Shown: positions 7,225 through 12,796 of the stretch, one piece after another | Layout of the letters: every line of letters starts with the position of its first letter | Position numbering within the stretch: the stretch's first letter is position 1 | Origin: Eudoraea sp. | GTDB lineage: Bacteria > Bacteroidota > Bacteroidia > Flavobacteriales > Flavobacteriaceae | Assembly (NCBI GenBank): GCA_013042925.1 | Contig: JABDPH010000217.1 | Location: 1 to 12,796 of the forward strand | Reading direction: 5' to 3' | Length of the DNA stretch: 12,796 nucleotides | Translations under genes and position numbers: made by a program | Notes under the pieces: model-generated | The model's database searches: none | Seen by the model: only the letters and a program-made list of their open reading frames with translations | Told to the model about the DNA's origin: nothing

Positions 7225-8023
7225 CAATATTGAAGATTATCATAAATTGTCCATTCAGGTTAGCTTGAATGGACTTTCTTTTTGTATCGTGGATACTATA
7301 GCTAACACGATAAAAGATTTCAAGCGGCTTAGCTTTGGAAAAGAGCTAAGTCCTTATGAGATGCTGAATGAATTAAAGCAGCTTTTCCGGGATTCAAAGG
7401 TTGAAGATTATTCATTTTCTGAAGTTGTGGTCATCCACAGGAATAATTTATTTAGTCTCGTTCCTAAAGCATTATTTGATACCGCAGAACTTGCCAATTA
7501 TCTAAAGTTTAATGTCAAAATACTCGCCAATGACCTTATTGAATATGATGAGATAGCCAGTTATGATATGGTAAATGTTTATGTGCCTTTTGTAAATATC
7601 AACAATTATATTTATGACCTTTTTGGGGAATTTGAATTCATGCACCATGGGACAGTCATGGTTCAATCGTTGTTAAATTCACACAGTAACGGAAATGAGA
7701 CCATTTGTTATGTGCATGTGGCAGATAATCAAATGGATATTACTGTACTTAATCAAAAACAATTATTGTTCTTCAATAGTTTTGCATTTAAAACCAAGGA
7801 AGATTTTATTTATTACCTCCTTTTTACTTTGGAACAACTGAAACTGGATACAGAAACTATCAAATTAAGACTTTTCGGAGAAGTAGATATGAGAGATGAG
7901 CTCTATAATATTGCTTATGAATATATACATCATATTTCATTGTTTATTCCACCAAGTGATATTTATTCTACAGAAGAACTTGAGAAAGATGCAGTAGATT
8001 TCACTGTTCTAAATGCACTTTAA
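7202..8023 (+). CDS. DUF3822 family protein, possible actin-like ATPase fold
   Basis: This 273-residue soluble protein matches the DUF3822 family that accompanies rsmD in Bacteroidota. The first part (LSIQVSLNGLSFCIVDTIANTI) looks like the first strand pair of an RNase H/actin-type domain. The later segment CYVHVADNQMDITVLNQKQLLFFNSFAFKTKEDFIYYLLFTLEQL has the strand-turn-strand-helix order seen in PilM/FtsA-like proteins, but without a clear phosphate-binding motif, so ATP binding is doubtful. The frame is open from an ATG at 7169. I chose the ATG at 7202 because the protein then begins MTKKETYNN, just before the conserved part; it overlaps the previous gene by 23 bp. Its stop overlaps the rsmD start as TAATG (8021-8025), so translation is coupled. 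Function unknown. Confidence 0.85.
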   Translation: MTKKETYNNIEDYHKLSIQVSLNGLSFCIVDTIANTIKDFKRLSFGKELSPYEMLNELKQLFRDSKVEDYSFSEVVVIHRNNLFSLVPKALFDTAELANYLKFNVKILANDLIEYDEIASYDMVNVYVPFVNINNYIYDLFGEFEFMHHGTVMVQSLLNSHSNGNETICYVHVADNQMDITVLNQKQLLFFNSFAFKTKEDFIYYLLFTLEQLKLDTETIKLRLFGEVDMRDELYNIAYEYIHHISLFIPPSDIYSTEELEKDAVDFTVLNAL

Positions 8024-8562
8024 TGCGAATTATTTCGGGTTCACATAAGGGTCGGCGTATTAATGCACCAAGAGGACTACCGGTGCGTCCTACTACGGAC
8101 ATGGCTAAAGAAGCTTTATTCAACATCTTAAATAACAACTACTACTTTGAGGATTTAAAAGTACTTGACTTATTTTCCGGAACAGGAAATATAAGTTTTG
8201 AATTTGCCTCCAGAGGTAGCAAAGAAATTGTAGCAGTAGATAAAGATTACAGGTGTATAAAGTTTATAGCTAAAATGGCTAATGAACTTGACTTCAACAT
8301 TTCTGTTATAAAAAATGACGTTTTTAAATTTATTGAAAAGGTAAACCTGAATTTTGATATAATATTTGTTGACCCTCCCTATAGCTTTACTGTTGCCGAT
8401 TGTTCAAGGATTGCTTCAATTATTTTTGAAAGACAATTATTAAATGATAATGGTATTTTGATAATTGAGCATTCCAAGCACACAGATTTATCTGTTCTTG
8501 AACATTTTAAATACATGAAAAAATACGGAGGAAGTATTTTTAGTTTTTTTGAATCAGATTAA
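8023..8562 (+). CDS. rsmD: 16S rRNA (guanine(966)-N2)-methyltransferase
   Basis: RsmD methylates N2 of G966 in 16S rRNA of the small ribosomal subunit, using S-adenosylmethionine. The 179 residues match the family's usual 180-200. The N-terminal MRIISGSHKGRRI and LPVRPTTDMAKEALFNIL (19-36) are the RsmD-specific RNA-binding/opening segment. SAM motif I is LDLFSGTG (48-55), the acidic motif II is AVDKD (71-75), and the catalytic motif is VDPPY (116-120), the form typical of exocyclic-amine methyltransferases. The start codon shares one base with the DUF3822 stop (TAATG). A probable terminator shared with the RNase P RNA gene begins 11 nt after the TAA. Confidence 0.95.
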   Translation: MRIISGSHKGRRINAPRGLPVRPTTDMAKEALFNILNNNYYFEDLKVLDLFSGTGNISFEFASRGSKEIVAVDKDYRCIKFIAKMANELDFNISVIKNDVFKFIEKVNLNFDIIFVDPPYSFTVADCSRIASIIFERQLLNDNGILIIEHSKHTDLSVLEHFKYMKKYGGSIFSFFESD

Positions 8563-8572
8563 GGCTTATGAT

Positions 8573-8626
8573 AAAAAATCCCTTACTCTTAGATTTAAAA
8601 TAAATCGTAAAAAATAAAGGATTTTT
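8573..8626. terminator. Bidirectional terminator between rsmD and rnpB
   Basis: AAAAATCCCTTA (8574-8585) pairs with TAAAGGATTTTT (8615-8626) with one mismatch. Inside lies a second perfect hairpin, GATTTA-AAA-TAAATC (8592-8606). The outer stem ends in TTTTT on the plus strand and in T6 on the minus strand, so it can end transcripts arriving from either side, as suits the convergent rsmD and RNase P RNA genes. Confidence 0.6.
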
Positions 8627-8633
8627 CCTAAAA

Positions 8634-8946
8634 GCAGGTCGTAAGCCGGATTCTGTAGAGCCTCAAAGAGACTCCCCCTATCATTTATCTGGACTTGTGG
8701 TTACCCAAAAGTTCTGACCGCCTACCCTTCAGCTTGAACGTGCCGCTCTCAGACGCTGATATACATGGCGTTTCACCGCATAGAGTTTACCTGATTTCAC
8801 TACAGCATAACCTGTACTTGCTTTCTGTTGCACTTGTCCTTCTTCCCCGCCTTGAGGAAGAGACGGGCGTTACCCGCTATGCTGCACTATGGTGTCCGGA
8901 CTTTCCTCACCCACATAAAATGCGAGCGCGATAAGGTGACCTGTTT
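8634..8946 (-). ncRNA. rnpB: RNase P RNA (bacterial type A)
   Basis: This is the catalytic RNA of ribonuclease P, which trims the 5' leader of tRNA precursors. On the minus strand the near-universal 5' core GAGGAAAGTCCGGACACC lies at 8908-8891, and the 3' core ACAGAATCCGGCTTAC at 8656-8641; these form the P4 region. P1 closes the molecule: CAGGTC (8943-8938) pairs with GACCTG (8640-8635). Between them is the conserved stretch GGTGAAACG and a GGGTAACC loop. The length of about 313 nt is near the low end for type A RNAs; ends are estimated from P1. The promoter at 8951-8979 and the terminator at 8573-8626 frame the gene well. Short ORFs in this stretch are chance readings. Confidence 0.95.
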
Positions 8947-8950
8947 AATG

Positions 8951-8979
8951 CAAAGGTACAACATCCCTTTTAAGCCAAA
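8951..8979 (-). promoter_or_regulatory. Promoter of the RNase P RNA gene
   Basis: On the minus strand TTTG (8979-8976) is followed after exactly 17 nt by TACCTTTG (8958-8951). Both elements fully match the Bacteroidota -33 TTTG and -7 TAnnTTTG consensus. The predicted start, 5-7 nt further on, falls on the A residues at 8946-8944, just before the P1 stem, which agrees with the RNA's expected 5' end. Confidence 0.8.
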
Positions 8980-8992
8980 AAAATTTAAACAA

Positions 8993-9175
8993 TTATTCAG
9001 GTTTATAGTATAATTCCCGTATTGTATCAAAATTACCCTCAACGAAATAAAAGCATTTTGGAATCTTACCCTCAGTCAACAGTACCGCAACCAATTGATT
9101 GTTGATAAAAATTGGGCATCTATGTCTAAAATGAACGCCAAAATGAACGGCTATTTCTATATTTGTATATAACAC
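8993..9175 (-). CDS. Short ORF upstream of rnpB, doubtful
   Basis: A 60-codon frame starts with GTG at 9175 and ends with TAA at 8993, inside the spacer between rnpB and dnaX. The translation (for example LVAVLLTEGKIPKCFYFVEG) has a protein-like composition, but I recognise no family. Part of its N-terminal coding arises from a 12-bp tandem repeat. It covers the likely dnaX promoter on the opposite strand. It may be a small gene, a decayed remnant or chance. Confidence 0.2.
   Translation of the reverse strand: MLYTNIEIAVHFGVHFRHRCPIFINNQLVAVLLTEGKIPKCFYFVEGNFDTIRELYYKPE
9128..9151. repeat. 12-bp direct tandem repeat upstream of dnaX
   Basis: AAAATGAACGCC (9128-9139) is followed directly by AAAATGAACGGC (9140-9151), identical at 11 of 12 bases. 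The pair ends 6 bp before the -7 element at 9158-9165 and occupies the position of the missing -33 box, so it may be a binding site for a regulator of dnaX. Confidence 0.5.
9158..9165 (+). promoter_or_regulatory. Probable -7 element of dnaX
   Basis: TATATTTG fully matches TAnnTTTG and would place the RNA start near 9171, about 43 nt before the TTG start codon. No TTTG is seen at the -33 position. A second, weaker match (TATATTTA, 9187-9194) lies closer to the gene. Confidence 0.45.
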
Positions 9176-9213
9176 GTTAGGCGCTTATATTTAGTCTACA
9201 AAAGCTTGTTTAT

Positions 9214-11028
9214 TTGGAACCATTTATTGTATCGGCACGTAAATTCAGACCCAAGACCTTTAAGGATGTTGTGGGTCAGGAAGCCATTACAAACACGCTG
9301 CAGAATGCTATTGAGAATAACCATCTTGCACAAGCGCTTTTATTTTGCGGTCCCAGAGGTGTTGGTAAGACGACATGTGCAAGGATTTTGGCCAAAAAGA
9401 TAAATCAGGACGGTACTGAAAAAGAAGAAGAAGATTTTGCATTCAATATTTTTGAACTGGATGCCGCATCAAACAATTCCGTTGATGATATCAGGAGTTT
9501 GATAGATCAGGTGCGTATTCCACCTCAGGTTGGAAAATACAAAGTGTATATCATAGATGAGGTACATATGCTATCTCAATCTGCTTTCAACGCATTTTTA
9601 AAAACTCTTGAAGAACCACCCAAACATGCTATTTTCATTTTAGCAACTACTGAAAAGCACAAAATAATACCAACTATTTTATCGCGTTGCCAGATATTTG
9701 ACTTTAAACGGATAACCGTTAAAGACGCCGCCAAGTATCTCAAATATATTGCCGAACAACAAGGAGTTGAGGCAGAAGATGACGCGCTGCACATCATTGC
9801 TCAGAAGGCAGATGGCGCTATGAGAGATGCCTTATCTATTTTTGACCGTGTAGTAAGTTTCTCGGGAAAGAAGCTTACAAGATCCGCTGTTACAGAGAAT
9901 TTAAATGTCCTGGACTATGATACATACTTTACGACTACAGATTTAATTCTGGAACATAATATCCCTCAGTTACTGGTTTTGTTCAATAATACACTGGCCA
10001 AGGGTTTTGAAGGGCATCATTTTATTAATGGCCTGGCCTCACATTTCAGAGATCTTTTGGTTTGCAGGCATGAAGATACCGTTGCCCTTTTAGAAGTTGG
10101 TGAAAAGGCTAAAAAAAAGTATCTGGAGCAATCTAAAAAGACTTCTGAATCCTTTTTATTAAAAGGGATATCTATCGCTAATGAATGCGATCTTAATTAC
10201 AAAGCCAGTAAAAACCATAGATTGTTGGTTGAATTGACCTTAATGAAATTAGCCTCCATAGATTTTAATGGTGAAAAAAAAAATCTTGAAAACCTCAGCT
10301 CAGAGTGGAGCGGTGAAATTCAATTAATTCCTACTTCCTTTTTTATGGATTCCATGCCTATTAGCCAAGGGAAGGCATCTGTAGAATCTGCTGAAATCTC
10401 GGAGAAAATAAAAAAAGTCATCCCAAAAGAGAAGGAAGCAGGAATCAATTACTCCAATGAATCGCCCACAACAGAAAAAATTGATGCCCAGCCTCTAACA
10501 GAAATAATGACTGAGGAAGTATTGATATCAGATCCTAATAGAAAGATTAAAATTAAAGAGCGATCTAAAAGAATTTCCGGGTTATCATTATCAAGTTTAA
10601 AAGCAAAAAAAGAGCATCAACTCAAAAAGATAGAAGTAGTCATTGATGAAGATGATCTACCTGAAGAAAGTTTTACAGAAGAGGATTTATTAAAACATTG
10701 GGAGACGTATATTCAAAAGTTGGATAAGGCAGGTAAAAAGATAATGGCCTCGAATCTAAGTTCCGACAAGCCCAAAATAGTTGATCAAACCCTCATATTT
10801 ATTGAGCTCCCGAATGGTACTATGAAAAAAGAAATAGAAAGGGAACAATTTCAACTTTTGAAGTTTCTACGAAAAGAACTCAATAATTATAGCATTGAGC
10901 TAAAAATAAGCGTCAACGAAGAAATTGCCAAAAAGTTTGCCTATACCCCCGAAGAGAAGTACCAAAAATTAAGGGAAATAAACCCTGCCATTGATCTCCT
11001 AAGAAAAGAGTTTGATCTAGACCTTTGA
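9214..11028 (+). CDS. dnaX: DNA polymerase III subunits gamma and tau
   Basis: DnaX is the ATPase of the clamp loader that places the beta clamp on DNA; the long tau form also ties polymerases together. The 604 residues show SARKFRPKTFKDVVGQ (7-22), Walker A GPRGVGKTT (46-54), Walker B IIDEVHM (113-119), sensor 1 LATTE (143-147) and the SRC arginine-finger motif (157-159). A lid and domain III run to about residue 350, then a charged, poorly conserved linker and a C-terminal tau domain (about 480-604). The four-cysteine zinc module between the Walker motifs is absent. The start is TTG at 9214: the translation MEPFIVSARKFRP is the usual DnaX N-terminus and no ATG fits. Ten A residues at 10274-10283 sit at the end of domain III; a -1 slip there stops at TGA 10287-10289, giving a gamma-like product of about 358 residues. 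The 3' end overlaps the convergent TMEM220 gene by 12 bp. Confidence 0.95.
   Translation: MEPFIVSARKFRPKTFKDVVGQEAITNTLQNAIENNHLAQALLFCGPRGVGKTTCARILAKKINQDGTEKEEEDFAFNIFELDAASNNSVDDIRSLIDQVRIPPQVGKYKVYIIDEVHMLSQSAFNAFLKTLEEPPKHAIFILATTEKHKIIPTILSRCQIFDFKRITVKDAAKYLKYIAEQQGVEAEDDALHIIAQKADGAMRDALSIFDRVVSFSGKKLTRSAVTENLNVLDYDTYFTTTDLILEHNIPQLLVLFNNTLAKGFEGHHFINGLASHFRDLLVCRHEDTVALLEVGEKAKKKYLEQSKKTSESFLLKGISIANECDLNYKASKNHRLLVELTLMKLASIDFNGEKKNLENLSSEWSGEIQLIPTSFFMDSMPISQGKASVESAEISEKIKKVIPKEKEAGINYSNESPTTEKIDAQPLTEIMTEEVLISDPNRKIKIKERSKRISGLSLSSLKAKKEHQLKKIEVVIDEDDLPEESFTEEDLLKHWETYIQKLDKAGKKIMASNLSSDKPKIVDQTLIFIELPNGTMKKEIEREQFQLLKFLRKELNNYSIELKISVNEEIAKKFAYTPEEKYQKLREINPAIDLLRKEFDLDL
10274..10314 (+). 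promoter_or_regulatory. Putative slippage/frameshift site in dnaX (A10 plus hairpin)
   Basis: Ten A residues (10274-10283) span codons 354-357, read as GAA AAA AAA AAT. In the -1 frame (one added A in the mRNA, or a -1 ribosomal shift) the next codons are TCT and the stop TGA (10287-10289). A weak stem follows: ACC (10292-10294) with GGT (10312-10314), and GCTC (10298-10301) with GAGC (10308-10311), beginning 8 nt after the run. Thermus dnaX uses a similar A-run for transcriptional slippage, and E. coli dnaX a -1 shift on A AAA AAG. Confidence 0.5.
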
Positions 11029-11376
11029 CTTATTAGTCAATCGGAGCCTGAAGGCATAAATGAGCATTATTATTGCCACAATCAGCAGTCCTAAGGACTC
11101 TCTACCCCTTTCAATATTCACAATATCGCCATTACCAATAGTTACCCCTTCAAATTGTTCTGGCCACAAAAGGAAAGTACTAACAAAATAAATACCGCTT
11201 AGGATAACTGCACCTGTAACATTTAATTTACCCAGATAAAATAACAAGGAGGCCGCAGCAGCAACACCGTAGAGAGCATACCACAACAAAGCGTCCGGAT
11301 CATTGTATTGAACATATGCCGCCCAAATAAATAGCAGTGTAAATATCAGAGAAAGAATTTTGAACAGATTTTTCAT
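11017..11376 (-). CDS. TMEM220-family membrane protein
   Basis: This 119-residue protein has four likely membrane helices (residues about 5-22, 29-48, 53-71 and 94-111). The family hallmark YVQYNDPDALLWYALYG follows the first helix (about 21-37). It matches the small bacterial relatives of transmembrane protein 220, whose function is not known to me. The ATG at 11376 lies 11 nt after the stop of the AlkP-superfamily gene on the same strand, so the two are probably one transcript. Its last 12 bases overlap the end of dnaX on the other strand, leaving no room for a separate terminator. A short loop with VNIERGRESLG lies before the last helix. Confidence 0.87.
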   Translation of the reverse strand: MKNLFKILSLIFTLLFIWAAYVQYNDPDALLWYALYGVAAAASLLFYLGKLNVTGAVILSGIYFVSTFLLWPEQFEGVTIGNGDIVNIERGRESLGLLIVAIIMLIYAFRLRLTNKSKV

Positions 11377-11387
11377 AACTTAAGATT

Positions 11388-12761
11388 TTAACCGGTTAAC
11401 TGTTTAGCCAGAAGCTCATAAACTTCTGTGGATTTATAAAGTTCTTGATTTAATAGACGTCTATTGTTTGTAATAAATATGGGGTAATCTGACACATCCT
11501 CGGGTATTCTGCCATGGGAACCCTTAACCAAATCTGCATTTAGAGGTATTATATTCATTACTGTCCTAAATCCAAGTTTCTTCTTCAAAAGCTTCAATAT
11601 AACTTTTGGCATGACAAATTTATCATCAGGATCTGTAAACATTTCTACCGGATCATATCCGGGTTTTTTGTGGATATCTACCATTCTGGCATAATCCGGG
11701 GCTTTTGCATCATCTATCCAGAAGTAATAGGTAAACCATGAATTTTTTTCGGCAATCAATACTAAATCACCACACCTGTCATGATTTAAATTAGTTTCCT
11801 CCAATTCACTGGTCGACAAAACTTTTTCAATACCATCAATTCCTTCCAATAATTTTTTGACTTTCTTTTTTGTGCCAGGATCATTCAAATAAATATGTGC
11901 TATTTGATGATCGGCTACGGCAAATGCCTTACTGGCGCCTGCATCTAATAGCTCAAGGCCTCTTTCCTCCCTTATGCTTATTAAACCTTCAGAACGTAGA
12001 ATCCGATTAATGTGAATTGGATTGTTTACATTGGTAATACCGTATTCTGAGAGTAGCGCTATATTGGTATTTCCTTTATCATAGTAATTTACCAGCTTTT
12101 TTACAACCTCATCAATTTCCTTAAGATCCTTGCTTATTTTGGGGAAATCAATACCATGTCTCTGTAAATTATAATCCAAATGCGGCAGGTAAACCAATGT
12201 AAGCGTAGGATCATATAATTTGTCAGTATTAATTGCGGCATCTGCTATCCACTGACTAGATTTTACGGAAGTTTTGGGACCCCAAAAATTAAACAATGGA
12301 AATGTACCAAGCTTATTTTGTAAATGGTCCCTTAACTCAGGAGGATGTGAATAGATGTCGGGAATCTTCCTGCCATCTGCAAGATAATTAGGACGCGGTG
12401 TAACACTGAAATCAACTGTGGAATACATATTATACCACCAGAAAAGATTAGCACAACTAAAATTACCATCCAATTGTTTCATCTCATCCCATAACTTGTC
12501 ACTTTTAATTAGTTTGTTCGATTGTCTCCAGAATTTTACCTCACATTCATCCTTAAAATACCATCCATTGCCTACAATACCATGTTCTGTTGGCCATTTA
12601 CCTGTGAGATAAGTTGTTTGAGAAGTACAAGTAACCGCTGGCAGAACAGGTGTAATTAAGGCTGAATCACCTTTTACAAGAAACGATTTTATAAAAGGAG
12701 TATGCTCACCAATTAGTCTTTTGGTTAAACCAACAACATTCAGAACCACGGTTTTATTCAT
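11388..12761 (-). CDS. Alkaline phosphatase superfamily protein (nucleotide pyrophosphatase-like), altered metal site
   Basis: This 457-residue protein has the layout of type I phosphodiesterase/nucleotide pyrophosphatases. The block T44-C-T-S-Q-T-T-Y-L-T-G-K-W-P-T-E-H-G-I (44-62) places T44 at the nucleophile position, followed by VGNGWYF. The usual metal ligands are mostly replaced: the first-strand Asp reads V in LNVVGL (7-12), the DX3H motif reads D196-YNL-Q200 (H202 remains), and SDHG reads S238-E239-Y240-G241. The late His is kept as H416 in GSHG. It has no signal peptide, so it should be cytoplasmic. From memory, proteins of this subgroup often accompany the ebo gene cluster (EboA-F) in Bacteroidota and cyanobacteria; any such genes would lie right of the window. 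The frame is open to the window edge, but ATG 12761 gives the usual MNKTVVLNVVGL start. Activity is uncertain. Confidence 0.85.
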   Translation of the reverse strand: MNKTVVLNVVGLTKRLIGEHTPFIKSFLVKGDSALITPVLPAVTCTSQTTYLTGKWPTEHGIVGNGWYFKDECEVKFWRQSNKLIKSDKLWDEMKQLDGNFSCANLFWWYNMYSTVDFSVTPRPNYLADGRKIPDIYSHPPELRDHLQNKLGTFPLFNFWGPKTSVKSSQWIADAAINTDKLYDPTLTLVYLPHLDYNLQRHGIDFPKISKDLKEIDEVVKKLVNYYDKGNTNIALLSEYGITNVNNPIHINRILRSEGLISIREERGLELLDAGASKAFAVADHQIAHIYLNDPGTKKKVKKLLEGIDGIEKVLSTSELEETNLNHDRCGDLVLIAEKNSWFTYYFWIDDAKAPDYARMVDIHKKPGYDPVEMFTDPDDKFVMPKVILKLLKKKLGFRTVMNIIPLNADLVKGSHGRIPEDVSDYPIFITNNRRLLNQELYKSTEVYELLAKQLTG

Positions 12762-12766
12762 ACCTT

Positions 12767-12796
12767 TTATAGTTTGTCTATTAGCCAGTTCATTTC
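12767..12796 (-). CDS. Possible 3' end of an upstream gene, cut by the window edge
   Basis: On the minus strand the last bases can be read as EMNWLIDKL followed by TAA (12769-12767), ending 5 nt before the AlkP-superfamily ATG. That spacing is typical of an operon junction, and the short run is hydrophobic/charged as in a C-terminal helix. Ten codons are too few to be sure. Confidence 0.3.
   Translation of the reverse strand, partial: EMNWLIDKL

Noticed and set aside
8573..8626. CRISPR or mobile-element end
   Set aside because: The inverted repeats are single-copy, flanked by T-runs and sit between convergent genes, as a terminator would; no repeat-spacer array or transposase occurs in the window.
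8695..9013. Short plus-strand ORFs across 8695-8934 and 8828-9013
   Set aside because: They lie antisense to the RNase P RNA, whose conserved core explains the sequence; the translations look random.
9576..9797. 73-codon minus-strand ORF inside dnaX
   Set aside because: It is antisense to the most conserved part of dnaX (Walker B to the lid) and has no family features.

Overview
The window looks like chromosomal DNA of a Bacteroidota member, most likely class Flavobacteriia. It is A+T-rich, strong Shine-Dalgarno sequences are scarce, and several gene starts carry the Bacteroidota -7 promoter element TAnnTTTG. The gene content fits too: YebC, a DUF3822 gene fused by stop/start overlap to rsmD, DUF4126, a TMEM220-family gene, and a DnaX without the zinc-finger insert. 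No insertion sequence, phage gene, tRNA or CRISPR array is visible, so this is core-genome territory rather than an island.

Layout. Left edge (+): the 3' two-thirds of yebC, a 254-bp spacer with several inverted repeats, and a small lipoprotein gene. Facing them on the minus strand is a run that reads, in transcription order from 6470 down to 1219: RecD-like SF1B helicase, DUF4126 membrane protein, kdsB, HAD phosphatase, a KdnB-like iron/zinc alcohol dehydrogenase, and, after a 108-bp gap, a PlsC-type acyltransferase. From a divergent promoter region at 6471-6573 the plus strand carries a single-pass membrane protein with a pilin-like look, a DUF3822 protein (probable actin-like fold) and rsmD, with overlapping reading frames. 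Next is the RNase P RNA gene (minus strand) with a clear promoter and a shared bidirectional terminator facing rsmD, then dnaX (plus strand, TTG start). The right end (minus strand) carries an alkaline-phosphatase-superfamily gene followed by a TMEM220-family gene whose 3' end overlaps dnaX.

How the genes fit together. kdsB, the HAD gene and the kdnB-like gene overlap and look translationally coupled. With DUF4126 and the acyltransferase they suggest an envelope (lipopolysaccharide inner-core/lipid) function, plausibly synthesis of CMP-Kdo or its 8-amino derivative Kdo8N. The transaminase KdnA needed for Kdo8N is not in the window. dnaX, rnpB and rsmD are housekeeping genes for replication, tRNA processing and 16S rRNA methylation.

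The points most worth a second look are: a run of ten A residues in dnaX placed exactly where a slip would make a gamma-like short product; the kdsB-HAD-kdnB cassette; an AlkP-superfamily protein in which most canonical metal ligands are replaced; the pilin-like/DUF3822 pair; and a helicase promoter so close to its ATG that the mRNA should be nearly leaderless.
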